Source: Misgurnus anguillicaudatus
Lineage: Eukaryota > Chordata > Actinopteri > Cypriniformes > Cobitidae
NCBI RefSeq assembly: GCF_027580225.2
Contig: NW_027395276.1
Coordinates: 1,657,001 to 1,721,000 of the forward strand
Direction of reading: 5' to 3'
DNA: 64,000 nucleotides
The notes below the pieces were generated by a model, which saw only the letters and a program-made list of their open reading frames with translations, was not told where the DNA came from and did no database searches. The translations under genes were made by a program, and so were the position numbers. Shown one piece after another: positions 1-27,302 of the stretch (the stretch's first letter is position 1; every line of letters begins with the position of its first letter).

Positions 1-310
1 ATTATTATTTTAATTATTTTTTTTTATTTTCTTGATGAGCAAAATGACCTAAGAAAATAAATCTAGTTTTTATTTATTGAATTAAATGTTTGAGAAAAAA
101 GTAAACTTATTTCAAGATTTTTTACTTACGCAATTGCCAGATAGGTTTGCTTGTTTTAAGCACACAAAATATTTTTTTTGTCTAAAAACTAGATTTTTTA
201 GGTCATTTTGTTCATCAAGAAAATGCATCGTAAATTAAGAATTTTCATATATTTCTACTGAAAAAAACACAAAAAAAAAACTATACAAGAAAATAATTTG
301 TTTGCAGTGT
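1..310. repeat. Partial fold-back MITE at window start
   Basis: CTTGATGAGCAAAATGACCT near 31 is mirrored by AGGTCATTTTGTTCATCAAG near 200-220, and TTGCAGTGTCC closes the copy near 309, as in the element at 1151-1615. The left end lies outside the window. Confidence 0.7.
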
Positions 311-479
311 CCATGTGGTTATGATTTTTTAAAATAAATTGTATTACTTGATTAGTCCATTTGTGTATTTACTATACGTGAATAAGTGTGATAAAACTAT
401 TGCACTATTTTCACACACGTAAGACCATTAGGAAATAATAGTGTTAGTAGATGGCATTGTGCTTTGGCAAGTTTATAAT

Positions 480-810
480 TAGTAACCCAGCATGTGAAAA
501 TTGCGGTAGTTATGCAGGTGTTTGTCTTTGTAATAATAAAACTATAAAATAACAGCATTATGCAAAGCATTTTGGGAATTTGGGAAACTTTTTGTGTTGA
601 TTCCTCCAGATTTTGGTTCCCAGAATGCTTTGCATAAGGCGGTTATTTTAAAGTTTTATTCTGTAATGATGGAGAAATGATAATGTTTAATGTTCATTTT
701 AATTTTCAACAAACTGTTGCCAGTAAATGACATACATTTAAATCGACAGTAAGTTACTGCCAAACAGCTGTTAGTAATGCTGTCATTTCTACAGAAAGTT
801 TTAACAATGC
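480..810. repeat. Palindromic repeat with CCCAGAATGCTTTGCAT arms
   Basis: ATGCAAAGCATTTTGGGAA (near 560) mirrors TTCCCAGAATGCTTTGCAT (near 618). Flanking GTTGCCAGTAAATGACAT and AGTTACTGCC recur around the similar structure at 52320-52700. Confidence 0.6.
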
Positions 811-1150
811 AGTCTGTTTTCTACATGAAATCATCCTACGCAATGTCAAGAGCATTGTGTGACTGATAATATAACATTATATTATTTTCAATATTGACGG
901 AGTAACATCATGTCAAAGATTGAAATCAAACTTTGATGCTAAGATTACAAAACTTTATCCTGGATTTCACAGACAAGTTTTTGTGCTTTTAACTGTTTGT
1001 GATTGGACCAAAGATCTCGCAATCTGCTGTATCTTTTGCCACTTAGGCCAGATAAAACCTGCAGGTAAGATGGAAGCCCTGAGAAGTCCTAAAGGGGACA
1101 TATCGTGAAAATATGTAATTTTCCATGTTTAAGTGCTAATTGGGTCCACA

Positions 1151-1615
1151 CACTGCAAAAATGATTTTCAAGAAAAAAATTCTTAGTATTTTTGTCTTGT
1201 TTCAATAAAAATATCTAAAAACTCTTAAATTAAGATGCTTTTTCTTGATGAGCAAAATGACCCAAAAAATAAGTCTAGTTTTTAGACCAAAAATATCAAA
1301 TTTAAGTGATTTTGTTCATAAAACACGCAAAAAACTGCCAATAGGGTAAGCAAAAAAATCTTGAACATTTTTCTTAAACACTAAATTCAAGAAAAATTCA
1401 AGAAATATTAGCTTATCCCATTGGCCGATTTTTTTGCTTGTTTTATGCACAAAATTACTTACATTTGAGATATTTGGTCTTAAAACTAGACCTTTTTTCT
1501 TTGGTTGTTTTGCTCATCAAGAAAAAGCATCTTAATTTAAGAATTTTTAGATATTTTTACGGAAAACAAGACAAAAAAATTAAGATTTTTTTCTTGAAAA
1601 TCATTTTTTGCAGTG
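1151..1615. mobile_element. Fold-back MITE (CACTGCAAAAA ends)
   Basis: Long imperfect inverted repeat: CACTGCAAAAATGATTTTCA at 1151 mirrors TGAAAATCATTTTTTGCAGTG at 1615. The arms share CTTGATGAGCAAAATGACC and its complement. A partial relative fills about 30-310. Confidence 0.85.
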
Positions 1616-1906
1616 TCTATCAACCTAGAAAAGGTGAAAAAGATCAAGCCAGTAACTTAGTTTTGGTAAACCATTCTCTGCAAGTGAAAAAATAGGTCAA
1701 TGAAATTTGGCTCCCCTTGTAATGTCATAAGGAGATCTTATTATAATAATACCGCCCCCTAATCTGCAATAGCCAACCCCCGGCACTGCCAGTTAGTGCA
1801 GAGAGAGAGAGAGAAAATAATTGACAGCACAATTGAGTTTCAATTTCAACAAATCACCATTATGGTGATCGGTGTTTGCATAAAGACAGCGCAACGCCTC
1901 ATAACC

Positions 1907-2396
1907 TGAAAACCACGCCCACCGGGGGGAAAAAAATCCATCCGTCTCCATTGACTTTGTATTGCGAGAGGCTGCCTTCTTGTCATTTCTGGCTTATAAC
2001 AAAAAACAGAATAATGGCTTAAAGCTGCTGTGTGACAAGGTGTACAGCTAACAAGCCAAAAAACACAGAAAAGCTGACAACCCCAAAAAAACGAGCATTT
2101 AAAGACACAAAAGTGGATACAGGCAACTTTTCATAGTACTACTACTATTAGAAATACGCCCACTGGAAGAAAACGTAATCGGCGATGCACTTTTGTCTCC
2201 TTAAAGGCTGGGTTTTACAGCTCGGTAGCTTATAAAAAATTATTTCTGGGTTTTTAAGCTTGTTAGCTGTACACCCTGTAAGCTTTTAGGCATCATTCTG
2301 TTTTTTGTTATAAGCCAGAAATGACAAGGAGGCGGCTTCTCGCAATACAAAGTCAATGGAGACGGTTGGATTGTTTCCCCCCGGTGGGCATTTTCA
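1907..2396. mobile_element. Fold-back element inserted in MITE A
   Basis: Ends TGAAAACCACGCCCACCGGG and the mirror CCCGGTGGGCATTTTCA. The arms carry CTTGTCATTTCTGGCTTATA and its complement, and CAATGGAGACGG and its complement. It interrupts the MITE A copy at 1090-2568. Confidence 0.85.
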
Positions 2397-2568
2397 AATT
2401 AGAATAAATGCGCTCTGTCTTTATTTCATCACCTCATTTGGATTTAAAAGGACACACCCAAAAACTGCACATGCTATAATAAATGATCTGTGCTGTATTT
2501 TGAGCTTAAAGTTTACTTATGTACTTTGGGGACACATCTTTAAAAGTCTTGTGAAATGTCCCCTTTGA

Positions 2569-3280
2569 ATTCATCTTGTGATTTCTTTGACCACATACCT
2601 CTTAAAACCAACAATGTTGTAAAAGCACCAACCACATCGGCCATTGTGGTCTTTCTGTGGCCTTTATCACACAGGAGTGGCAGGTTGATCCTGATTTACG
2701 GCACGCATGAGAAAACTGTTCAAACTTGACCAGACTCTCGTTTTATTTTATACCGCAGCAATCTGTCACAATGCACTTGAGTTACAAAAAGCTTTGTCTA
2801 TAATAATGATAACTTACAATTTTCAAAGCAGTCGAGCAAGAACGTATCTCTTTGAGATATGTTCTAGCAGAAAGACAGTAAGAAAAACAAAGAGTAACAA
2901 TTTCTGAAATGAAGCTTGCTTGATGGCATGACAAAAAAAATCAAGAAAACATATGAATGAATCCATATAAATGTTGTACACTAGCATTCGAGATTCATTC
3001 TGCACAAACAATCATGAAAATGACAGAATATCTGCATTAATAAAAGAGAAAATAGGTAACACTCTAGTGCAAGTTTCCAAAATGATCAATTTCCATCAAT
3101 AAGCATCAAGCGTGTGCCATTACATCTGTAACAACTGTCCCAAAATGTCAGGAATGACTGTGTGATCTCCCAAAAACATAAGAAAATGGGTTACATAAAA
3201 AATATTTTTGCATAAAGAAGATCTGTTTTAAATGTGCCCAAATATTCCTTACTGAATAATTGGCTTAATTGAAAATTTGC
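2569..3280. other. Intergenic stretch with no recognised feature
   Basis: AT-rich sequence 3' of ralbp1. Short ORFs on both strands lack recognisable motifs. No clear inverted ends were seen. Confidence 0.5.
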
Positions 3281-3510
3281 TAACACTTTACAATAAGGCT
3301 GTATTTGTTAACATTAGTTAATGCATTGGATAACATGAACTACAATTGTTTACATTATATTCTGTGCACAATGAACTAACATGAACAATTGTATTGGCAT
3401 TAACTATAACATTAACAGAGATGGATGGATAAATGCTGATAAACTATATCGCTTATGTTAGCTAATGCATTTACTAATGTTAACAAATACAACCTTATTT
3501 TAAAGTGTTA
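3281..3510. mobile_element. MITE with AACACTTTACAATAAGG ends
   Basis: TAACACTTTACAATAAGGCT at 3281 mirrors CCTTATTTTAAAGTGTTA at 3510. TTAGTTAATGCATT and AATGCATTTACTAATGTTAA form inner arms. It is a common fish repeat type. Confidence 0.8.
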
Positions 3511-4864
3511 TCAAAATGTGCTCTATTCTATTGTCATGAAAAAACATAAAATTAAAAAATAAAATACACTTGAAACTGGCTTTATTTTCTCCATTCAAAA
3601 TACAAGTGATTTTTTATTTATGTTTTTGGAGTAAAATATGACCTTTCCTAGTGAAATTTGCACAGTAAAATATTAACAACTGACCTAAATGTATCACAAC
3701 ATCCCATAATACCCCTCAAACGTGATCATCAAAAATGAGATTCATGTGCTCCATGCATTGGAGTTGAAAAGAAAATTTGCATGGAAACGAACAAAAACGT
3801 TACCAATTTCACAATGAATGGCGATCAACTATTTATTGTTCTATAAGTGCACATCTGCACGTTTCAGTGCAGTTACAGTATAGATGTATATATTTTTATA
3901 TATATTTATTGAATATTAAATAGTGAAATTCATAATAAATGCTCAAACCTGATTCCTTTGAATATCCTCAGGTAAAAATACAATCTAGATGTATTACAAT
4001 GTCCCAGAGCATCTTCAGATAAATTCTTCTGTGCGGTCGCACACAGTCACCTATGGCACAATGGTTTCAGAACCCAAACAACTTCATTTTGCAGGACTGA
4101 GTCCAGTTTGATCTTAATGTCTTTGAACTATAAGAGGAGAACGAGCTGTGGAAGTGTGAAATGATTGCAATGTTTGTCTCTGAATGTCACTTTTCTGATT
4201 TACTGACCGATCCTTTTACCTGTTGAAATGCTTTACCTTGCAATACATGGTCACATTACCATTATATTAAGTGAAATAATCAAGGTTTTGCATAAGGAAA
4301 ATGAAGATTGTGAAGACCAAATTATGCACAATTAAAATAACATTTAATTTAATTGATTTATTAATTGTTTATTTTGCTTTATGGTAAATAAAGAAGCAAG
4401 TGGGAAATATTTTTAAATCTAGACTTCATTTTCTTTATGCAAAATACAATTTTTTATTTTTTGGATTAATATGTGACCTAAACAGGCTCGCTGAAATTCA
4501 CCCAGGTTTTAACCAAAAATCCTTAATACTATAAAAAAGGAGAACTACCCTCAAGACCTAAAGCATTCAAACACAGATCTGATTGTGCCGACATTCATTT
4601 CAGCTTAAACTTCATATACAGATGTGTAAATGTAATGCATTAAATTCCAGTCCGACTAGAAATTGAGTTCAAACGGGCCTCCTTTCTAACATTAACATTT
4701 CACAACACCTCCTTTCATATCCAGTATTAAAACCTCACTTCACTTTCTGAAATGGTGGCAGCCGCCGAGTGCTGCCTTTATGCTGACCTTTAACCCATGA
4801 CGAAGAAAAGCACGGATACGAATCCAGGCGAACTGATGAAGGGGTGCGAAGAAGGTGAGATGCT
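3511..4864 (-). other. ralbp1 3' UTR and flank
   Basis: AT-rich sequence downstream of the ralbp1 stop. It holds several AATAAA hexamers on the minus strand. No transposon ends or ORFs of note were seen; the UTR end is undetermined. Confidence 0.4.
4357..4373 (-). terminator. Candidate polyadenylation signals for ralbp1
   Basis: Two AATAAA hexamers on the minus strand (4362-4357 and 4373-4368), about 500 nt past the stop codon. More AATAAA copies occur further on (near 3910 and 3835). Which is used cannot be read from sequence alone. Confidence 0.3.
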
Positions 4865-19500
<14,636 letters not shown>

Positions 19501-19586
19501 CTCTGCTGTGCCCTGCTATTGGCTGCTTTCAGCACGCTGCCCAGGGATTGGCTGTTTGGACTTTAACAAGTCACCTTACCATTTCA
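19501..19586 (-). other. ralbp1: ralbp1 5' UTR segment of the first coding exon
   Basis: On the minus strand a pyrimidine-rich run ending TTTTAG gives an acceptor with the exon starting at 19586, 86 nt before the ATG at 19500. The ATG context is GCAGAGATGA. A tiny upstream ORF (ATG GTA AGG TGA) starts at 19583, which could mildly dampen initiation. The acceptor is chosen by eye only. Confidence 0.45.
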
Positions 19587-19700
19587 CTAAAAGGAGAAAA
19601 TAAACACCTTGTAAAAATCCAACAATGAACATGGTATCAAATAAATGTTTTTCTCTTGTTTTCGATGCACAATTTGTATGAAAATAGTTGTATATTTATT

Positions 19701-20279
19701 TAGGGCTGGGCGATCATGACCAGAATTTATATCTTGGTAATTTTGGCATAGGATAAATTTGCCGGTATATTCTGCAAAGTGGAATAAATTTTAATTCAAG
19801 TCAAAGCCTCATGTGAGATATCACGATCACCTTTACTGAAACACCTTACAATGAAAATAAAATTCAAAAACAAGGCATCCCTCCTTGTTTGAAAATATAC
19901 AAGTGCACAACTTAAAACCTGGAGTGTTTTACAAAAAGCGGGTTTAAGCGAAACCCTGAACTTTTGGTTGATTAACCCAAAACCTGCTTACCCTGATCAT
20001 GTCGGTGCCAAAACAAGAGTTAGTTTAATCAAACGTCTACTGGCAACCGAGAGTTGATGCACGCACACGGGGAATACAGAAGACATGTTTTTATTTTAAA
20101 CATACCCGAGTATTTCACATAACCAGCTTTTTGGTTGAAAAGCTTATGTCCGACCTCAATGTACATTTCTGGCAGAGCTTCTGTTTGAAATGAGGGTCAT
20201 ATCAGGTCATACCTATATAGAGGATGTAGATTTCTCATACAGATATATGACCAAAAACTCGATATACCACCCAGCCCTA
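19701..20279. mobile_element. hAT-like MITE (TAGGGCTGGGCGAT ends)
   Basis: TAGGGCTGGGCGATCATGAC mirrors CGATATACCACCCAGCCCTA. No clear target duplication remains. ralbp1 5' intron. Confidence 0.85.
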
Positions 20280-22428
20280 ATTAAGCTCCGTGTTCAGTCC
20301 CTCATGCTGACAGTGTGTTGTGTAAATACATGTGTTCCTACATCAGATGAAGACTTAACCTTGAAATAAAGGACCAGGGGTCACATATTTTATACATGCA
20401 TATGGGTGATTCTCACGAAACCATTGAAACACCACGGCACTAATGATTTTAGCTTTAAAATGTGTAATATAGTAACATTAAAAAGCATCAGAATTAACAC
20501 AATACTGTGTTCTACCTTGCACAATGTGTGATTTCAACATAAGAATTTATAATTGGAAATTTTATCTCATTTTCCGCTGAAATTCTCATTACCACAATGT
20601 GTCCCGCTGTGTTTGAACATGCGTTATGTTGTAATTTAATCAAATTAACATAAAAATATTGAGGAAAAAATAAATGGATGTTTTGCTAGACTACTTTAGA
20701 TGACAGAAAAAATATTTACTGAATATTCATGTATAATAATAATGAAGAAAAATTAGGAAAATGATGTGTCCATGCCTGATGTTCTCATCCTCCTCAACAC
20801 TTTTTGAGAACAGTTTAAGCACACATACAGAATTTTAATAAAGTTAGATTTTGAGTGACCAAGCACATGGACCAGTTACTTCAAGATGGCTACCAGGTAA
20901 GATCTTTTTTTACAGTTAATTTGAAATATTGTCTTGTCAGAATGCTTACACGACATTTTGATTATCATTACCGCAACAGATGCTTATTAAATGTTAATTT
21001 AATTAATAGAAGCATAATACTTTGATTTTAAATGCATGTGCAGAATAGGGTTGTGCCGATAGACGATATCATCGTCCATCGTGATGGTTGACTGACATCA
21101 CGATGGAGAGACACCATCGTGATGCCACGCCCCCTCCCCACTCCGCTGCGAGTCGACATACACTTACTCTCTTCTATATAGACTATAGTTAACCTAATAT
21201 CTTTGCGTGAATTGCTCTATAAATTAAATAGAAAATATAACTAATGCATATATGCTATTTTAAATACTGTAGTCTATGCCTGAGACGTGACGTGTGTTAG
21301 TCTGTGAAAATATCCTGTCAGGCATTTGATCTTGACTAGGGATGGGCACGGATATTCGAATATTCGAATGGCAATAATAATTCGAATTTAAAAAATGCTA
21401 TTCGAATGTTTGTTTGTTTTTAATGTGCCACCAAAGGGTAACAACTTATTTAATGCTTTTTCACTTCATCTATACTGTCTTTTACAGACTTAAATGTAAA
21501 ATATACATGAACATTAATTTGTATGTATTTCTGATTGTTTGGCAATGCAGATTGCAGACGAATTTAAGTTTTTCCTTTTATCTCCGGGTTTGTCCGCGCC
21601 GCGCCGTATTTGGCCACTGGCTCAGTGAGGGCTCACGTGTTATTAAACGTGCTTCTCCGCCGCCCGACTCAACACATCATGAGAGATTTGTAAGCTTTCT
21701 GTTATAAAGTCTACTTTATTTTGTTAATAAGGAGACAGACACGGAGAACGAAATGAAACGGAGAACATTTATTATATGCGGTGCTCTTTTGAAAATGAAC
21801 CGGATAGCTGCACATGGCAGTTTAAAGCAAAGCACCGTCTTTGTGAAATGTTGTTAAATTAAGCTAACGTTAGTAACTTTGCACACTCAACAATAAGGTA
21901 TCGAGCCGCTTACGTTATTTGTAAAATAATGTTAAATACAGATATTCAATCTTGTTCAATCCGTCTGTTGTTTTAATCGGATAACCATCATCAGGAAGAG
22001 TTTTCTCCGCAGCACCGGCATTATTGTATCTAGTCAGAAGAACGGGCTTTCACCGAAGCAGGTAGGATAAATACGGTTTTCTTTATTCACAAATACATGT
22101 CAAACTAAACTGAGAAGATATTTATATGGCGACTGAGCAGTCGGTTATGTAGATGTGTTTTTTCATTTGCTCCGGGCTCTTGGTGTTTTGAGTCTGTTTA
22201 AATGATGATAGCCTACTTTGTCAAGTCCTCAAACTTTAAACTTCGCAAGTCCTCAAACTTCGCTTAGATTTGGGGTTAGTGTATAATATTTGGTATAATA
22301 TAATGTATGTAAGATCAAACAGTAATGAATTAATACTAACGACCGACTTGAAACTAAGGATTTGACTAGACTTCGCTCCGCATTAAGTTTTAACGCATTT
22401 TTTTCTGTAGGATATTTTTTAAGAAGAA

Positions 22429-22432
<4 letters not shown>

Positions 22433-22476
<44 letters not shown>
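22433..22476. repeat. (AT)n microsatellite
   Basis: About 22 uninterrupted AT units inside the level-3 hAT-like element. Confidence 0.95.
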
Positions 22477-22480
<4 letters not shown>

Positions 22481-22640
22481 TTTTTTTTACAATGTTTTCA
22501 ACTTAAAAATACATACATATATATATATATACATACAGAATATAAGTTTAGCTTGTTGTGGATATTTCCTAATTATAAGCCTTCTGTGAAATTATGACAA
22601 AATGAAAAATACAAAACACGCATGTCTTAATTAACATAAT

Positions 22641-23085
22641 TTAAAGGGGACATATTATGAAAATCAGACTTTTTCCATGTTTAAGTGCTATAATTGTGTC
22701 CCCAGTGCTTCTATCAACCTAGAAAATGTTAAAAAGATCAACCCAATAACTTAGTTTTGGTAAACCATTTTCTGCAAGCATGTGAAAAATAGGTCATTGT
22801 AATTTGGCCCTTATTGTGATGTCAGAATAAGGTAATACCGCCCCCTTTATCTGCACTATCCAACCACAGCACAACCATTTAGTAGGGAGAGAAAGAGAGA
22901 GATAAAATATTTCACAGCACAATTGAGTTTCAATTGCAACAAACCACCATCATTGTGATCAGTGGTTGCACTTCATCCGCTCATTTGCATTTTAAATGAC
23001 ACACCCAAAACGGCACACTTTTGCTCAGACCTATTTTAGACTTAGTTTTCATCTTAAAAAAAATCTCATAATATGTCCCCTTTAA
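22641..23085. mobile_element. MITE family A, complete copy, level 4 of nest
   Basis: TTAAAGGGGACATATTATGA mirrors CATAATATGTCCCCTTTAA. It is the best uninterrupted reference for the copies at 1090-2568, 5490-5952, 38270-38440 and 47770-48015. Confidence 0.92.
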
Positions 23086-24329
23086 ATAAACGAATATTCG
23101 TTCTTTAAGAGCTTAAATATTCGAAAAATTAAATATTAAAAGTAATAGTAAATTACTGGTAATAGTAAGTTACTGGAAAATGCCCATCCCTAATCTTGAC
23201 ATTGCTAGAATCTTGTCTTTTTACATGTTGTACATTTATCTTAAAATAATTAATTTTGTACAAGAAAACAGCCCATATAAATCATTTATTAGTAGCCTAT
23301 TGTAGTGTCTCGGGAGATCGTGCTCATTGTTACATTGAGGCTATACTGCACTGAAGCGGCAGATTAGGATATAAACCCAGAATTCAGCGAACGTCAAGAA
23401 CAAGAAAACGGGAACAACACTCCGACCGAAACGCGGGATTTACATACACAGACCATGTTTAAATTTCGATGTGTCTGGCCCTGTTCACTTTGTCTAATTT
23501 TAATAAGCTGCGGATTGAAGTGCTGGCTGCTCCCCGCGGTACTGAAGACCCGCTCTCTGACGGAGTACTGGTGGCACATATGCACAGATATTTACGTGCA
23601 AAATTTGGAAAGCGCGGAGGAGTCGTTGGGTTAGTAAAATAACGAAATTATAGCTTTTAAATAGAAAAAAATATTTATGTAAAGAGATTAAAAAGTGCTT
23701 AAAAGTGCACAACTCTTCTTCAGTGGATTAAAGCTACTTTTTCCCCTTATGTGCAACCTATAGGAAAGAGACATTAGTTGGGATAGTAAAATAACAAAAT
23801 TATAGATTTTAAGTACAGAATAGTATTTATGTAAAATATATATTAAAATAAAAAGTGCACAACTCTTCTTAAGTGGAAGTAATAAAGTAAAATAACGAAT
23901 AATAATTATATAATAACGAATTATAACGAAAAATTAAAATACCCCCCCCCCCACCTAACGATATCATCGTCCATCGCGATGGTTTACGTAACCATCGTCA
24001 ACTGCCAATTTATGGGGACATCGCCCAACCCTAGTGCAGAATCTCCAAATTATGTTCTTTCAGGTTTGTCATGTCATTTTGAAAATATGTCAGTGTTGAT
24101 GTTTTCTGACTGTTGCGGTAATGAGATTTTTTAGGACTAATTTTTTTAATGATGTTACAAAAAGTGTTAAATGATAAGTAAACGTTTTTAAATTAATGTT
24201 ACAATTTACTCCAGACTTTGTTTTTCAATGTCTGGTGGGAAAAAAAGTAAATTTAAGCAATTTTTACATTTTCATGCTTGACATTTTTAAAACCAAGTTT
24301 TCATGAGAATCACCCATATATGCACATAT

Positions 24330-24710
24330 ATGTGCATACGCAAAAATTATGGCGGCGTTCATATAGTTCATGTAGATTTTAGATTGTAAACTGCACCCCT
24401 CTTTTTGAAGCACATAAAAAAGCTATGGTAGCCATCACAGGACAAACATGTCATCGTCTGAGACAACATAGTGACAAACGCGCTCTGCAGCTTGTCTGTT
24501 TAGGGCTACTGTAGAATGATGGCAAAAATGGGGGCTTTCATGTAAGGGTACTACCCAGGGTGTATGTAATAAAATCTCATTATATGGTATTAAAAACAAT
24601 ACAGTTCATTTTATAAGGCCTTTATACACTACTGAAAACATAGTTATCGAAATTATATTGCATTGCTGTCAAAAGAAATTAGTCTAAAAATTACACACTG
24701 CACCTTTAAA
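24330..24710. mobile_element. MITE family B (AAAGGTGCAGTGTGTAA ends), copy 1, reversed and diverged
   Basis: The right end TTACACACTGCACCTTTAAA (to 24710) equals the end of the copy at 51851-52239. The interior TACTGTAGAA...CATGTAAG and GGACAAACATGTCATCGTCT match in reverse. Confidence 0.7.
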
Positions 24711-24746
24711 GTATAAAGCAAAAACTGCTTGCCAAGTGCTCTAAAG

Positions 24747-25113
24747 CAGGGGTTTCAAACTCAAGCCCTCATTTGATGTGGATGCGACAGCTTACAATTT
24801 ATTTCATCCTTATTATAAATTTTATTTTTGGAACCTGAAAATGCATCTCAATTTTATTACATGAGCAATGAAGGAATCACAGAGAAATCGGAGCATGTGC
24901 TCACATACATGTGTTTTTGTTACTACATTTTTTTTTATATTAATAAACACTTAAATAAACTTTAAATACTCATTATTTCCCCTGGGCTTCTATACTTTAA
25001 TACTAGGTATTAATTTAGTTGATTTATTCATAAAGTCTTACAGATGAAACAGGCCCTTTGAGAGCAACCATAATGCTAACGTGACCCGCAATGAACGGAT
25101 AGTGACACCCCTG
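24747..25113. mobile_element. hAT-like MITE, TSD CTCTAAAG
   Basis: CAGGGGTTTCAAACTCAAG at the left and GACACCCCTG at the right. A perfect 8-bp duplication CTCTAAAG occurs at 24739-24746 and 25114-25121. Confidence 0.9.
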
Positions 25114-25432
25114 CTCTAAAGAATAATAATAATAATAAATTGGTCACACTTTAGCCTACAATTAGGTTGTATATTACTAATTGCATTGGCTAACATAAAC
25201 AAACAATGAAAAATATAGTTTCTTAGCATTAACAAATATTAGCAAGAATTAATAATGTCAATAGAGTTTTTCATTTTGGTTAATGGTGTATTAACTATTT
25301 CTTAACTAAGATTAATAAATGTGTCAAACTATGTGCTCCTGTCTGTAAAAACCCAGTAATTTTTCGTGATTTGTTTTCTACATAAAATAAATGTAAACAA
25401 ATTATATCTTTAATACCTAAATTTAGGAACAC

Positions 25433-25656
25433 AGGGGTGGTTTCCTAGACAGGGATGGACTAGGCCTCAGTTTAATTAGGAAATATAACTAGTTTTAACA
25501 AACATGCCTTACTAAAACATTACTTGTGTGCATTTTGAGGCAAAACAAAGGGCACTGATGTATTTTAAGATATGTCGGTGCAAGTTTTCAGATTGGACAG
25601 CTCTTACATTTATTTTAGTCTAGGACTAGTCTAATCCCTGTCCGGGATACCGCCCC
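25433..25656. mobile_element. MITE with GGTTTCC...GGACAGGGAT ends
   Basis: AGGGGTGGTTTCCTAGACAG then GGATGGACTAG mirrors CTAGTCTAATCCCTGTCCGG then GATACCGCCCC. A widespread fish repeat type. Confidence 0.75.
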
Positions 25657-25870
25657 ATAGTGTCATGAGAAAGGGATTTATCTTTTGATTAATCATATTT
25701 AATATTTTCAGTTAAAATGGCAGGCTGAATAACAGCCATTCATACTATTCATGATAGAAAAATGCACATATATATATATATATATATACACATCTACACA
25801 GTATTGTGATTAAGTCTACCATGTTACACTGCACATAAACGTCATGTCCACTAAGTTACCTACATACAAA

Positions 25871-27302
25871 CAGGGTGCGATTTGCCGGGGGGGATGCGTG
25901 GGATTTCCCCCTTTCTGGTCAATGTATCACTGCCTCTGCTTAATTATTTTTATCCCCGGTGGGGATAAATTTATCCCCCTCTCAAAGTGATCAGTGCTAC
26001 TACACTAGTGGCGAGACGGATCACAAAACTTATCACGGATCCGTGGTTTGATTAAAGTCAATTTTGTTTTAAAATGCGCTACTTTGGCTGGCTCTGATAC
26101 AGCTGCCGCGCAGCATCTCTGTATTCACCACTCTGAAGACTTGATCAATGTCCCGCCCACGGCGCTATCTGATTGGTTACAGACCAGGTTACATCTCACC
26201 ATACACGAGTAATAGCCTATCAACACTTGCGAGATGGAGCTGTGTGTCGAAATGATGAAATGCAGCATATTCAGCCGCATATTAATAAAGCGGGAATAAA
26301 GATCACAATCTGATTATCTGTTTATGATGACAAGCAGAGTTAGTGTCCCAGTCACACCATTGAGAATGGCAGAAGTTACACACATGATAAATGCCGATGA
26401 GGCGTTTAGCGAGGCGCGGGCGCGTCCAGTTTGCGCAAATGAGGCAAGTGACTAACACATAATGCATCTGACTTTTCTATCATTTCACTGTAAATCACTG
26501 TAAAGCATCGCGGTGTAAAGTTAATGTTATTACTTTAAAAGCAGCATTAAAACGGTTTCTACTGTAATGGTTTAACTTTGCAATCAATACATTGTTCATA
26601 TTTATGTTTAAGTTGACACTACATTGTGCCATATAGTTTTGCCATTCAAGATTTAATTCTTGCGTGTTTTTTCGTTGTGCATGATCACAGTTCATATGTG
26701 TGGGGAAAAAAAAGCTATTACAGTAAAAATATTGCGTTAGGCTGCTTCATGAGTTAATAAGAAAAAAGATTTTACAATTCCTGCAAATGCAGTGATGAGT
26801 TCATGTTCTCATGATTTATTTTATGAATTAAAATGTTTTGAAATGTGCTGTGGACAGAGACGCATTATGTCAAGAATTATAAAAAATCGTCAATAAGCTC
26901 ATAATTTGTGCTAAAATAGTATAAATCTTTAGTTTTAAAACTATTTTGAAAAGCTGGTTATATTTTTATGTTTCTGCGCAAGTTCAGCAGACAGTGAGGT
27001 TCGGGTTTGTTCCGATCAGAGCTCGTGAGCGGAGAGCGCATTTCTGAATATTAGAAATATTTAAATTAGAAAAATATTTAAAAAAATAATAATATTATAA
27101 TGGATTTTTGTTTAGGTCGGACAATAATTACCAAATTTCTCTCTCATATTGCTCTTCATAACCACTGAAAACAATCAAAAAAGTTAAAACTAGTGGTGGG
27201 TACAAAATGACTCATGACGAAATATGGTGGGTACCCACCGTCGCCGAAATCGACGCCTATGAAAACATCCCCCCCTCTGTTTTTTTCACAAATCGCACCC
27301 TG
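25871..27302. mobile_element. hAT-like element, 1.43 kb, TSD CATACAAA
   Basis: CAGGGTGCGATTTGCCGGGG mirrors TTCACAAATCGCACCCTG. A perfect 8-bp duplication CATACAAA occurs at 25863-25870 and 27303-27310. The GC-richer interior (26040-26450) has no long ORF. Confidence 0.94.

Larger units (their letters stand above)
1090..2568. mobile_element. MITE family A copy (ends AAAGGGGACAT...), split by two later insertions
   Basis: Left part 1090-1150, middle 1616-1906 and right part 2397-2568 match, in order, the uninterrupted copy at 22641-23085. Recognisable blocks include ATCAACCTAGAAAA, GGTAAACCATT, TACCGCCCCCT and the final ATGTCCCCTTT. The two interruptions are separate fold-back elements. Confidence 0.8.
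21337..23192. mobile_element. hAT-like element, level 3 of nest, TSD ATCTTGAC
   Basis: TAGGGATGGGCACGGATATT mirrors AAAATGCCCATCCCTA, with ATATTCGAAT repeats near the ends. A perfect 8-bp duplication ATCTTGAC occurs at 21329-21336 and 23193-23200. No transposase ORF of length was seen. Confidence 0.95.
21046..24033. mobile_element. hAT-like element, level 2 of nest, TSD GTGCAGAA
   Basis: TAGGGTTGTGCCGATAGACG mirrors CATCGCCCAACCCTA. The inner ends hold ATCATCGTCCATCG repeats. A perfect 8-bp duplication GTGCAGAA occurs at 21038-21045 and 24034-24041. Confidence 0.95.
20401..24318. mobile_element. Outermost element of a four-level transposon nest
   Basis: Outer ends ATATGGGTGATTCTCACGAA (near 20401) and TTTTCATGAGAATCACCCAT (near 24318) are mirror images, with ATGCATAT/ATATATGCA-like flanks. 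Interrupted by the element at 21046-24033. Confidence 0.8.
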
